From Cerrena zonata (Eukaryota > Basidiomycota > Agaricomycetes > Polyporales > Cerrenaceae): a DNA stretch of 64,000 bases. Every line of letters begins with the position of its first letter. Position 1 is the first letter of the stretch. The stretch lies in assembly GCA_038087015.1 (NCBI GenBank), contig JASBNA010000023.1, positions 310,001 through 374,000 of the forward strand. Reading direction: 5' to 3'. Both the position numbers and the translations under genes were made by a program. The notes below the pieces were generated by a model. The model worked only from the letters and a program-made list of their open reading frames with translations. It was not told where the DNA came from and made no database searches. Below, piece after piece: positions 1-9,876 of this stretch.

Positions 1-336
1 AGATTATGTGAATTAATTTGGACACTAGGAAAGTCTGTATGAGCTCTTTCAAATGGGTTTGGTGATGATTTTATAGATGATTTTGGCTGCTAAACCACAA
101 AGTGCAAAGTGGATTTTTTTTTTTTGTTTTCAGTATGAACACCAAAGGTAAGAGAGTTTACAAACTGAAAGAATGAACGTATAGTTGTATAAGAATAAGA
201 GGAGAGCCATAGAGTATGGCTACCGAAAAAGGACAAGGTCAAGCTTGCAAATAAAACGTTGAGAAGTGAAAGGTTAAGATTCCAAAGTAGATAAAATTGA
301 AAGTTGAATTGAGCAGGTTTATGATATTGAAAACGC
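1..336. other. gene-free left edge
   Basis: This is AT-rich sequence downstream of the DUF2841 gene. It contains a T run near 115-125. I see no ORF, RNA gene or repeat that I can support. Confidence 0.6.
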
Positions 337-1677
337 TTATAAGGTCAATCCCTGCGTAGGTTTACTTGTGATGTCAAACTCTTCCTCAAAGCTGTCATCC
401 ATGTCGTCAGAGGGATCATCAGAAAAGAATGCAGCAGAGTTCGATGAACCAGCTTTGTAGTGGAGATAGCTTGAGGAGTTCTGGGAGTACTCGTAAAGAG
501 GGCTCAGAAGCTTTTCATCATCACTGACAATTACCGAATCGGAGCTGTAGTCGTCATACCGATTTTGCTTTTGTCTTTTAGAAAAAGGAACATATTCGTC
601 TTCGCTATCTTCCCTTTGCTCGTAGTATGCTTCGTTAATCTTTTCAACCTGTACGAAATCGCCGAGTTTTCTTTTCAAGTCCTTTTTGATGGGTTTTTTA
701 CACTTTGAAGAACCTGATTCTAACTGGAAAGCGGTTTTATTAATGGAGTCAGTATCGATTTCAGAATTCACCAAAGTGAATCTCCCGCTCGAAGAAAAGT
801 TACTACCAATGAGTTTAATAGAAGGTCCATGCAAAAGATGCAATTCGTGGAGCGAAACCTTGGAACATAAGTACTTATAATAATCTTCTTTTTCCTTCTC
901 GCCAGCACCGTAGAGTAGTCTTGAATAAAAGGCAAAATAATATATCTCATCAACTATTCTTTTGAGGAGAAATGGTTTTTGGGATAACAGAAAATCAGTC
1001 CTTTCTTTAAACCGATCAAGGTCTAAGTCGGGATTCATTGCCAACAGGATAAGCAACGCGGTTCTGTTTTCCTTGTTCAAGTGGTCGGGCTCAACATGCT
1101 CGACATCTCGGGGCCACCATACCGGCTTGGAGGAATTCCCCAACTTATACGGATACGAAGCCTGTTTTTTTGGTTCCACGGCTTTGATCCATTCTTTAGC
1201 AATTGACTTGCAATTTGTTTGTGAAAGCGAAGTGAACAAATCATAGAGGTGTTGGTGTAACTTTTTCTGTCCGTTTTTACCTCTGGAGATGACAATATCT
1301 TTGGTATCATTGAAAACCGGAACCATTTTATATGACCCGCAATCGTCTTCATGCGCTTCATTTGACCCTGGAGCTGGCGTCAATGCTGTAAAAGCATGCT
1401 CATCCTGGATCACTTCAATTATCTGTTGTCTCTGGTTCCCATTAACTAGCTTGGAATGCAGAACTTTAAGATTCTCTTCGCCTTTGGCTTGAGTGGCCAA
1501 TAAGAAGTCCAATCCATGTTCATTATGAAGTTTGGTGAGCTCTCTCATAATCACCTTAAGCGCTTCTTGTACGCATTCCCTTGGAGTAAGCGGAGCACGA
1601 ACCTTGGAAAATTGCAGGCTTCTCAAAGTAGTTGGGCTGGTCAACGGGAAGCTTGCTTCGTCAGAGGAAAGCGTCAT
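337..1677 (-). CDS. DUF2841 domain protein
   Basis: A 446-residue protein of unknown function. The central block (IAKEWIKAVEPKKQ, then SKPVWWPRDVEHVEPDHL, then a hydrophobic LLILLAM helix, about residues 165-225) matches the pattern of fungal DUF2841 proteins: a Trp-rich WWP core followed by EPDHL and a leucine-rich helix. The C-terminal third is Ser/Asp/Glu-rich and looks disordered. There is no signal peptide or membrane segment, so a nuclear or cytosolic location is inferred. I chose the ATG at 1677; the open frame runs 27 codons further upstream but has no ATG there. The family is found in filamentous fungi and yeasts and has no assigned biochemical role. Confidence 0.7.
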   Translation of the reverse strand: MTLSSDEASFPLTSPTTLRSLQFSKVRAPLTPRECVQEALKVIMRELTKLHNEHGLDFLLATQAKGEENLKVLHSKLVNGNQRQQIIEVIQDEHAFTALTPAPGSNEAHEDDCGSYKMVPVFNDTKDIVISRGKNGQKKLHQHLYDLFTSLSQTNCKSIAKEWIKAVEPKKQASYPYKLGNSSKPVWWPRDVEHVEPDHLNKENRTALLILLAMNPDLDLDRFKERTDFLLSQKPFLLKRIVDEIYYFAFYSRLLYGAGEKEKEDYYKYLCSKVSLHELHLLHGPSIKLIGSNFSSSGRFTLVNSEIDTDSINKTAFQLESGSSKCKKPIKKDLKRKLGDFVQVEKINEAYYEQREDSEDEYVPFSKRQKQNRYDDYSSDSVIVSDDEKLLSPLYEYSQNSSSYLHYKAGSSNSAAFFSDDPSDDMDDSFEEEFDITSKPTQGLTL

Positions 1678-2175
1678 CTTGAGCCTACCAATGACAGTGT
1701 AACTAATTAAAAAGGAAGGTTGGCAAGCCTTTATATACTCGAGAAAACTACAGGTCACAATTACCGGTCTCGATGTGATAGGTCACCTATCTCGAATGTG
1801 ATACATCCTTAATGTGACAGGTCACCGTGCTGTTAATTACAGTAGGGGAAGGGGCTAGTCCGTGCCTTTCCACGATTGTTACCACCCCATTGGTGACAAG
1901 CCCGCCTTAGTTATCTTGTCCTTCCTGCTCTTACAATTCTTGCTAGGGGCGGGAAGTAGTCCATTTTTTGCAACTTGATTTCAACTTGTTGATACTGTTT
2001 TTGCAAGCACAGGAAATGGGCCTGGCGCACGTCCTTTTCTGAAACGACTGCGAAATTTTGATATATGTACGGGTGTAATGTGTTGATTGGGGAGAGATTA
2101 CTTATAATACATTACTGACTTTTATTGCTTAAATATCTTTTTATTTTTATTGAAAACTATTAGTAGTATATAGAA
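1678..2175. other. intergenic region with a Rap1-type site
   Basis: This lies between the DUF2841 promoter and the 3' end of the sugar transporter. Near 1775-1825 there are two diverged copies of a GTGATAGGTCACC-like sequence. A perfect RPG/Rap1-type box TGTACGGGTGT lies at 2066-2076. No gene is seen. Confidence 0.5.
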
Positions 2176-3800
2176 TTATAAAGATTCGACATGTTCTATT
2201 GAGTGTTTGGCTTTGGAGTCGTAAGAATTGAGGTGGACTTTGGTTACTTCGTCGCCAAAGACTTCACCGACTTCTTCTAAACTGCGACCAGAAGTTTCTG
2301 GGAAGAAGAGAATAACCACAATCAATTCAACGCAAAGAAGACAACAATAGACAATGTAGTATTTCCATTCAATGGCAGCCATTGCCACTGGGTTGACAAA
2401 CCCGTTGTAAACCAAAAGAACTTCCTGGACGAACTGGAAAATGTTAATCCCTTTAGCTCTATGAGAGTAAGGTAAAATTTCAGTCATGTATAAGTAAGGT
2501 AATCCATTAACCCCAATATTATAAGCAAGATAGAATAAGAAAATCATGGCCAAGACCCCATTGGCCAAACTCTTATCTTCAAAATGACGTTGCTGATTAA
2601 TTGCCGATAAAATGGTCCAAATGATATAAGAAACCAACATACCACTAAGACAAGTGATGAATAGCGTTCTTCTTTTGAAAAGATTCAGAAGAGAGCAAAT
2701 GACCGCAGAACAGACAAAGTTGTACGTCATAAGACAAGCATTGATGATAAGCTGTTCGGTTTCACCAGTGATACCAATAGAGTTCAACACTTTATTAAGA
2801 TAGTAAGAAACAAGACCATTACCAGCAAGCTGCATAATAACCGGAACAAAACAAACCAAGAAGAAACGTTTATGGAAGTTCTTCTTTTAATGAAATCCAT
2901 ATAAGAAGAATTGGTGGTGAGTTTTTCATTTTCAATGGCCGTTTGGATTTCAGCTAATTCAAACTCAATAAATGCCAACTTATCAGCTTCCACCGAATTA
3001 CCAATATGATATTTTTTCAAAACCGCTTCAGCTTCTTCTAATTTACCTTGAGCAATTAGAAATCTAGGCGATTCCGGAACCATGAAAATAAGTAACACTT
3101 GAACCAAAGGTAAGGCCCCTTGAATGAAAGAAGGAATTCTCCAAGCATAATCCGAATCCATATTTCTAGTACCGAAAACAACCCATGAAGCTAACACTGC
3201 TCCACTATACCAAAAAATATTAAAGGCAAAAGTAGCCACCTCACGATGAGTTGGATAAGATAATTCGGAAATCAAACTACTGGAGCCAATAACGGCAGCC
3301 CCAGCACCAAAACCAACAATAATACGTGCAAAGAAAAACCAAACAAAATGACGGTCTCTATCGGTACAAAAACCTTCAGCACAATGTATCCCCATCCCAG
3401 TAACCCCTTGGAGAATACTACCAATCACCGTTAACACTTGGCCAAACCCAATACAAAACCTACGACCAATGTGATCCGCGAGATATGGACCTACGGGGAA
3501 ACAAATCATCACCCCAAACACAACAGCGTTACTCAAAGCACCTAATCTTGCTCCCGATGGATGGCCAAAATAATCCTGCCAATAATTTAACGACTGCAAC
3601 CCATTAAGCACCGAACCATCGTACCCATTATTGGTGGAAGAAAGACAAACCAAAAATAAAACAAAGTTTAAATGAAGCAAATAAGGAACCTTATACCAAG
3701 GTCGAGTCTCACAAACATAATCTTTAACAGTTGGTTTATGAATCAGGCTTTGGTCTTCCTCAACCAGTAGAACTTTAGAATCGTTAGAAATATCAGACAT
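2176..3800 (-). CDS. MFS sugar transporter, LAC12/HXT type, frame-broken
   Basis: A plasma-membrane sugar porter of the major facilitator superfamily. The N-terminal part (from ATG 3800) carries the sugar-porter signatures, including a DHIGRR loop motif, PESPRFLI after the sixth helix, and the NYWQDYFGHPSG segment typical of LAC12-like permeases. The C-terminal part (2859 down to 2176) carries the late helices and a PETSGRSLEEVGEVF tail. The two halves lie in different frames. One missing base near 2876-2888 would join them, giving 1626 nt and 541 codons, the usual length of the family. The gene is divergent from a GH5 glycosidase at 4676. Sequence alone cannot separate an assembly error from a recent inactivating mutation. 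The substrate is not determined; lactose, cellobiose or another disaccharide or hexose are all possible. Confidence 0.85.
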
Positions 3801-4675
3801 CCTTGATGTTTGTACCAACACAAGAACAAAACTCAAGTCTCATCTTGAACAATTTATACTCGATGATGCCGTTCAGCCATACTGATCATCCCATTCCCCC
3901 ACCAAAAACCCACCATGAAACCACGTCGTATTCTTCCCGTAAAGTCAAGCAAGTCCAGAAAATAATTGGTGGAGTGCTTTGTCTATAATTAGGCTTGGTT
4001 CAAAATAAGAACGATTTCGCAACCTTTTGGGTACCAGTATATGATCATCCCCCAGATCAGTACCTCCTCCTCCTCCTCCTCTTCCTCCACCCACTACCGG
4101 CAAAGGGAGCTCCATCCCCTGAAATTTCTTGAGGGAAATCTCCTTATGAAACCCGAGACTGCAAAAGGTAAAAAATCCGTAGGTGATTGTTTTTCCTTTC
4201 TTTTATGGGGGAAAAACTCAATTCTGCGTCTCGGGGACGCACCATTTTTTTGGGGTTACATTTGGCGAATCCAGTTCTCCGTGTTCATGGGGTCACTTCG
4301 TTTTATCACGGTATCGTTGATGTCGGTGGGAGGAGGCCCGTCAGTGGGTCAGTTCACTGGTTTAGTTCATTGGTTTAGTGAAGAGATCTTCTGTCAATTG
4401 TCTCAGATAATTGAGGTTTCATGCAAGACGCACCCCGCGTTTCGCTTTTCCGCTTATACTTTTACTAAGAATTTGATAATTCAAAGATACATCAAGCCTT
4501 GCTTTTGTGGGGGAACAATGGTTGGGTAGGACGGACGAAGGTTGGAGCATTGCACCAGAACAGGTAACGTACCCGTGCTTGGATGGGGGTAATTGGAAGA
4601 GCAGAGCTGGTATAAAAGGGCTTTTTCATTCAGGCAGTAGAGAGTCATGGAGTTGGAAAATTACAATAACGAACG
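3801..4675. promoter_or_regulatory. shared divergent promoter, transporter and GH5 gene
   Basis: 875 bp separate the two start codons. The region contains a (TCC)n/(CTC)n tract near 4064-4090, several C-rich stretches and a canonical TATA box near the GH5 start. I see no gene. ORF-like stretches here have no homology-like features. Confidence 0.6.
4611..4617 (+). promoter_or_regulatory. TATA box of the GH5 gene
   Basis: TATAAAA lies 59 bp upstream of the ATG at 4676. This is a tight, canonical arrangement and suggests a regulated (TATA-class) promoter with a very short leader. Confidence 0.6.
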
Positions 4676-6115
4676 ATGAGTGGGTTTCTCAAGGTTAAAG
4701 GAACCAAGATAGTTGACTCCAATGATAAGCCGGTGGTGTTGAAAGGATGTGCTACCGGAGGACACCTTAATATGGAAAATTTTATTACTGGATATCCAGG
4801 ACATGAGACTGAACATAAGAAAGTGTTGGAGTCAAAAATGGGTAAAGAGAAGTACGACTTCTTCTTTGAGAAGTTTTATGATTATTATTGGACGGAGCTG
4901 GATGCTCTTTTCTTTAAGAATGAATTGAAATTGAACTGCGTGAGAATTCCTTTTAATTACCGTCATTTCTTGAATGATGATGATGATTTATTCAAGATTA
5001 ACGGTGACGGATTCACAAAGTTGAATAAGATCATCGATACTTGCTCCAAACACGGCATATACACCATTTTGGACTTGCATGCTGTTCCCGGGGGCCAGAA
5101 CCAGGATTGGCATAGTGACTCTAGCATTCACAAGGCTCTTTTCTGGGACTTTAAGATTTTCCAGGATGTGATTATTAACCTTTGGGCTGAAATCGCTAAA
5201 TATTACGAAAAGAATGAATGGATTGCCGGTTATAACCCATTGAATGAGCCAGCCTCCGAAGACCATTCAAAGCTTATTGATTTTTACGTTCGTCTTGAAA
5301 AAACAATTCGTTCCAATGACTCGAATCATATTTTATTTTTGGATGCAAATACTTATGCAATGGATTTTAGTCAATTCCCACCAGCAACGACTTTCCCTAA
5401 TTCTGTCTTTTCGATTCATGACTATTCAAACTTCGGGTTCCCCAACCCACAGGGTACTTTATACGCCGGTTCTGATTCGGAAAAGACAAAGCTTGAAAAT
5501 CAGTACACTCGTAAAATTGATTATATGATCAAGAATAAAGTCCCGGTATGGAACGGGGAGTTTGGTCCGGTGTATGCGTCCACTGTTCGCGGTGACGGCG
5601 ACCCCGATACCATCAACAAAGCACGGTATCAACTTTTAAAAGACCAGCTTGATATTTACTCGCATGGCGATCCTAGCGGTGATAAAACCCCAATCAGCTG
5701 GAACATCTGGCTCTATAAAGATATCGGATACCAGGGATTGGTTTACGTGGACCCGGAATCAAAATTGTACCAAGTGTTGGGGGACTACCTTATCAGAAAG
5801 AAGAAATTGGGCTTGGATAGATGGGGGAACGATATTGATCCCAAATACGCTAAACTCTATGATTCATTACAAGAGCACTTTGAGCAAAACATCCCTTTAG
5901 AAAACCAAAGAGCCATCTATCCGCATGTCTGGACCATCAGAGATCACATAGCCCGGGTTACTAGAAACTTGTTGTTCAGTCAATACTTCCAGTACGAATA
6001 CGCTGACTTATTGGCTGACTTGACCTATAACGAGTTGGACGAGCTTGCTGCTTGTTTCAAGTTAGAAAACATGTTGAAAAGAGACCAGCTCAATGAAATC
6101 TTGAGAAATTATTAG
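4676..6115 (+). CDS. GH5 family beta-glucosidase/glucanase-like protein (YBR056W type)
   Basis: A 479-residue glycoside hydrolase family 5 protein of the exo-1,3-beta-glucanase-related group, most like S. cerevisiae YBR056W. Motifs in order are LNCVRIPFNYRHF (87-99), LDLHAVPGGQNQDWH (132-146), NPLNEP with the acid/base Glu191, HDY (248-250), and WNGEFGP with the nucleophile Glu295. There is no signal peptide and no GPI tail, so the enzyme is probably cytosolic, unlike secreted EXG1/XOG1. It shares its promoter with a sugar transporter, which suggests import followed by intracellular hydrolysis (inference). Residue 75 is encoded by CTG within TE-x-D, where relatives tend to have a small residue; this fits CTG decoded as serine. 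The substrate is not established. Confidence 0.85.
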   Translation: MSGFLKVKGTKIVDSNDKPVVLKGCATGGHLNMENFITGYPGHETEHKKVLESKMGKEKYDFFFEKFYDYYWTELDALFFKNELKLNCVRIPFNYRHFLNDDDDLFKINGDGFTKLNKIIDTCSKHGIYTILDLHAVPGGQNQDWHSDSSIHKALFWDFKIFQDVIINLWAEIAKYYEKNEWIAGYNPLNEPASEDHSKLIDFYVRLEKTIRSNDSNHILFLDANTYAMDFSQFPPATTFPNSVFSIHDYSNFGFPNPQGTLYAGSDSEKTKLENQYTRKIDYMIKNKVPVWNGEFGPVYASTVRGDGDPDTINKARYQLLKDQLDIYSHGDPSGDKTPISWNIWLYKDIGYQGLVYVDPESKLYQVLGDYLIRKKKLGLDRWGNDIDPKYAKLYDSLQEHFEQNIPLENQRAIYPHVWTIRDHIARVTRNLLFSQYFQYEYADLLADLTYNELDELAACFKLENMLKRDQLNEILRNY

Positions 6116-7291
6116 TAATTTATTAACTAACTTAAGTAATTAATACAGGTCCCATTCACAATTGATTTTTCCAAAAACCCTCTAATTTCTGGGTCTGCCA
6201 CGTCCTTTTGGTGTTGTAGTGCATTTTTTTTTTGTAACCGGCAAAAAGTTTGTGAAATTAATCTGTTGATGTTTTTTTCCCTGATTTAGTACAAATATAA
6301 ACATCCATTACCCAAAGAATGTTTTCATTTTCAACTGTTTAAGACATCCTTCTCTGGAATCTGTATGTTTTGATTTTAACTATTCCATCACTAGTATATG
6401 GTTGATTTCCCCTTTTCTCTCCAAAGATCAATTTACCAAGATCGGTGAAGACAATTACAATTTAGTTTTCAAAAAATTTCACTTTAAATCGTCAACTTCC
6501 ATTCACTTTTTTTTTTCCAGATATATTTCATTCATTACTTCTTCCTTTGGTCTTTATATAAGTGCTTGCCAAACACAAACAAAGCAGAACCCTTGATCAT
6601 CAATACAATCTCCTTATACAGGCACTCGTTTGGCTCTTTTCTCCCTCCTGCTTTCGTCATTCGCCGCTTTACAAGAAGAATAAGAACCCCTTCACTTTCC
6701 ACAGAACGTTATTTTGCTTATTTTTTTCGTCTCAAGTCAAGTCTTTTTGTTTTTGTTGCCTCATTTACCATCAGTTTTTGACGAGCAACCTAAATTTTGA
6801 TACTTTTTGACAATTCAATTAACTTTTCGAAGTCAAGACAACGATTTTTCAAGTCCATTGAACCATCTAAAACAAAAACAAAAAACAAAAAGAGTTGATC
6901 CATCTTTTAATCTTTTTTCTTTTTGTTTGTTTCTTTTCTTTTCCGTTGTTGTTGTTTTTTAACTACTTCTTCATCTTCTTGTCATTACCCCCTATTTTGA
7001 AGTCATCGACAACATAAATATCACCTTGCTTCGTCATTTTTCGTTTTGTTTTTCATTTTAGCCTTCCCTTGACTCATCTCCTTTACCCTGTTGTCATCAC
7101 CCTGTTTTTTGGTTTTTTTATCAGACTTTTCTTTGTACTCATCTTTGTTTAAGTTTAAAGTTTGATCCCTCACTGAAAAAAACAAAGATTGCCAATCGTT
7201 TACTACCCATTTCCAATCTTTTTTTGCATTCGTTTGCATTTTTGATTATATTTCTTTTTTTTTTTTTTTGTTTTAATTGCATTTTGTTGAA
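6116..7291. promoter_or_regulatory. 1.2-kb promoter and long ATG-free leader
   Basis: The last ATG before the gene start is at 6398-6400. No ATG occurs on the + strand from 6401 to 7291 in very T-rich sequence. A TATATAAG box lies at 6555-6562, which would place transcription start around 6600-6660 and give a leader of about 600-700 nt. Poly-T and pyrimidine tracts occur throughout. I see no other gene here. Confidence 0.5.
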
Positions 7292-8788
7292 ATGGTACTA
7301 CAGTCTGAATTTGATCAGTCTTTTGCCGAATTCGATAGTAGTAACCTACTTGATTCAGAAGAATTGAAACTAGATTATGATAATCTATTGGAAGGTATAG
7401 ATGATAAAGTTGCAATTGAAAAACTACCGAATAATTCCGAACAAAATCTTTTAAATATAGAAAATAGTCCAAATTTGAAACTAAGTCCGATTCTTTCGAA
7501 AACCAATTCAATTACTAATGATTTATTTAAAGTTACCAAGCAATTGAGACTGAAAAGTGAGCAATCCAACATTGATGATATCTTTGGATTATCAGAAAAT
7601 GAAGATTCTATTTTTTCCAACAGAAAATTAAATAATGATAAAGTAACTAAATTAATGAACCAATTGAATGAAAAAGATGAAGACCTAGAATTGGATGATC
7701 AATTAAGAAGTAGAGTGTTTAAAGGACGTTTTACTAAAAATTTAAATCCTACATCATCATCACTACCTGACAACTTAGATTTACAATTAAATTCATATTT
7801 ATCAAATTCAAATAATGCAAGTGATGATAATAAAGAAAATTTATCGCCATATCCTGATCCCTTGAAATCCATTCGTAATAAAGATGGCAATTCAATCAAG
7901 AAATCAGGTAAGATTTTTTTCAAAGCACCTCCTAAGAAAACAAATACCTCAGCCAAATCGCAAATTCCAATATTGAAACCATTATCAAATTTAACCAATG
8001 TTGATTTAAGAAAACCAAATGAAAATTATCTCCTTAAACATAGTATACAATCAAATAATCTTAATCAAATAAAATCACCCAAACGAATTTGCACCCCAAA
8101 ATCAATAATACCGTCTAAGCCAAGTATTAAGTATCAACAAAGAAAGCATAACATATTCATCGTTGATTCTCTGACTGGATTGATCAATGATGCAACCCAA
8201 TTTGGTACTGAATTGAATGCTTCCAATTGTGAAGGGTTCCCATTACCAGAAGACGTTAATGAAATTGTGCAAATTCCAACAAATGAAGATACTTCAAATG
8301 ATTCCAAGCCAATGAATAAAAAACCAAAATCAAAAATGGCTATAATCAAAGCTTTACATAATAAATATTTTTCGATTCATAAAAAAAAATCTCCCAAACA
8401 ATCCCAAAAGGAATCGATTAAGAAAATTGGGTTTTATTCTAAACTTGAATTCGATAAATATTGTAAAGAATTACAAAAAGAAAAACTGAAAAAACCATCT
8501 GACACCAATACTAATGAAGTTGAACTTGTTAGTCAACAACCTATACCCCCCGCCAGTAATATTCCAATATTCTCAAATAAAAATATCTTGTCTAAAATGA
8601 AACCCGCTAAAAAGCAAGTCATACCAGAAGATGATGAAACTGAAACCGATCGTGAATCCGAAAACGATTCTGATCGTGATGCCTCAGACGATAAAGAAAA
8701 CGCTCCCACTGGCTCAAATGAAAAACCTGCTAAAAAGTCCGATTCTAAAAAGAGGAAAGTTAGGTGGGCCCAAGACTTGGAATGGTAG
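7292..8788 (+). CDS. orphan protein with two KEN boxes and a C-terminal RVxF-like motif
   Basis: A 498-residue, Asn/Ser/Lys-rich, mostly disordered protein that I cannot assign to a family. Visible motifs are KENLSP (181-186) and KENAPT (468-473), both KEN-type APC/C degrons preceded by acidic residues. Minimal CDK sites cluster as SPKR and TPKS (about 262-270), with SPK at about 367. A C-terminal KKRKVRW combines a basic NLS-like stretch with an RVxF-type PP1-docking pattern. One more ordered-looking segment (NIFIVDSLTGLINDATQFG, about 287-305) may be a folded or binding region. I chose ATG 7292 because upstream in-frame codons contain no ATG. Together the motifs suggest a cell-cycle protein degraded after mitosis. 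That is inference; the product remains hypothetical. Confidence 0.75.
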   Translation: MVLQSEFDQSFAEFDSSNLLDSEELKLDYDNLLEGIDDKVAIEKLPNNSEQNLLNIENSPNLKLSPILSKTNSITNDLFKVTKQLRLKSEQSNIDDIFGLSENEDSIFSNRKLNNDKVTKLMNQLNEKDEDLELDDQLRSRVFKGRFTKNLNPTSSSLPDNLDLQLNSYLSNSNNASDDNKENLSPYPDPLKSIRNKDGNSIKKSGKIFFKAPPKKTNTSAKSQIPILKPLSNLTNVDLRKPNENYLLKHSIQSNNLNQIKSPKRICTPKSIIPSKPSIKYQQRKHNIFIVDSLTGLINDATQFGTELNASNCEGFPLPEDVNEIVQIPTNEDTSNDSKPMNKKPKSKMAIIKALHNKYFSIHKKKSPKQSQKESIKKIGFYSKLEFDKYCKELQKEKLKKPSDTNTNEVELVSQQPIPPASNIPIFSNKNILSKMKPAKKQVIPEDDETETDRESENDSDRDASDDKENAPTGSNEKPAKKSDSKKRKVRWAQDLEW

Positions 8789-9285
8789 GTGTCTTTTCTC
8801 CTTATGCATTATTTCAATAGACTTTCTTTTCCTACTCTAGTTGTATTTATAGTTTACCTACTCCTTATGTATCAGTAATTAATTTAATGAAATGCTTAAT
8901 GTCATGAACTTTTTTGCAATTTGTAGCCTATTTTTGCCAAATTTAAGTGCTATTTATAATAACCACCAAAAGCACTGAATTTTAACAGGACTACAACAGT
9001 TTTCCCTATCAAAGTCAATTGAAAGGAATCAGCTAAACTAAAAGGTGCCAAACTGAAGAGGGTTAACCAATGGATCTTTGGTAAGGCTGACTCCGAACAA
9101 ACGGTACGGGTGTTTGTTCTGGCAGATCACGTGCGGCTGGTAATAACGCGTTACAAAAAAGCAAAAAAGACAACAAAACATTTTCAATCGTTCGTTTATC
9201 AATCTCCATAATTACCCTGTCAAATATTTAGGTATTAGGTACTACATTAGTTTAACCTTGACATTCAAACAAATACACGTACAAG
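8789..9285. promoter_or_regulatory. GLTP gene promoter with a Rap1-like site inside an inverted repeat
   Basis: This 497-bp gap holds GGTACGGGTGT (9103-9113) between perfect 8-bp inverted arms GAACAAAC (9095-9102) and GTTTGTTC (9112-9119). A TCACGTG E-box lies close by at about 9126-9132. No gene is seen. Confidence 0.5.
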
Positions 9286-9876
9286 ATGGCTACTTTCTTT
9301 GATGGAAAAAAATCATTCGCTGATGTTCCAGTTACTGATGGAAAAATTGATACTGCTAGCTTCTTGGAAGCTTCTGAAGCTTTGGTCAAATTATTTGACT
9401 TATTAGGATCATCTGCATTTGCAGTTGTTCAAAAAGATATGACTGGTAATATTGGTAAAGTCAGAGCCAAGTTATTACAAGATCCATCAAATGCTTCTAC
9501 TTTACAAGATTTAATCTTATCAGAAGCTAATACTAAGAGTAAAACTGCTACTCAAGGTTTATTATGGTTATCTCGTGGTTTACAATTCACTGCTCAAGCC
9601 ATGAGGGAAACCGTCGATGCTCCTTCAAAAGAATTGACCGCCACCTTCACTGATGCTTATACTAAGACTTTATCCAAATACCATGGTGTTTTAGTTAAAC
9701 CAGTTTTCAAATTAGCAATGAAAGCTTGCCCTTACAGAAAAGATTTTTTTGAAAAATTGGGTTCTGACCAAGATAAGGTTGCTCAAGAATTAGCTACTTG
9801 GTTGGCTGCATTAGAAGAAATTGTTAAGATCATCATGGATTTCTTCGCTTCTGGTAATTACGGTAAAGGTTTGTAA
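9286..9876 (+). CDS. HET1: glycolipid transfer protein (GLTP fold)
   Basis: A 196-residue, single-domain glycolipid transfer protein. It moves glycosphingolipids such as glucosylceramide between membranes at the cytosolic face. The headgroup-recognition residues of the family are all present: Asp51-x3-Asn55-x2-Lys58 (DMTGNIGK), Trp94 in GLLWLSRGL and His133 in KYHGVLVKP. The length is normal for the family, and the ATG at 9286 gives the full N-terminal helix. S. cerevisiae lacks both glucosylceramide and GLTP, whereas CTG-clade yeasts have both; the C. albicans gene is called HET1. The coding sequence uses preferred codons, suggesting good expression. The symbol is given by homology. Confidence 0.9.
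   Translation: MATFFDGKKSFADVPVTDGKIDTASFLEASEALVKLFDLLGSSAFAVVQKDMTGNIGKVRAKLLQDPSNASTLQDLILSEANTKSKTATQGLLWLSRGLQFTAQAMRETVDAPSKELTATFTDAYTKTLSKYHGVLVKPVFKLAMKACPYRKDFFEKLGSDQDKVAQELATWLAALEEIVKIIMDFFASGNYGKGL

Noticed and set aside
4041..4529. 162-codon frame in the transporter-GH5 promoter
   Set aside because: Low-complexity Ser run from a TCC repeat followed by unrelated sequence, no homology-like features, overlaps the promoter and ends close to the TATA box.
6402..6810. Three overlapping short frames before the KEN-box gene
   Set aside because: None starts with ATG inside 6401-7291, and the sequence is pyrimidine-rich leader; treated as untranslated.
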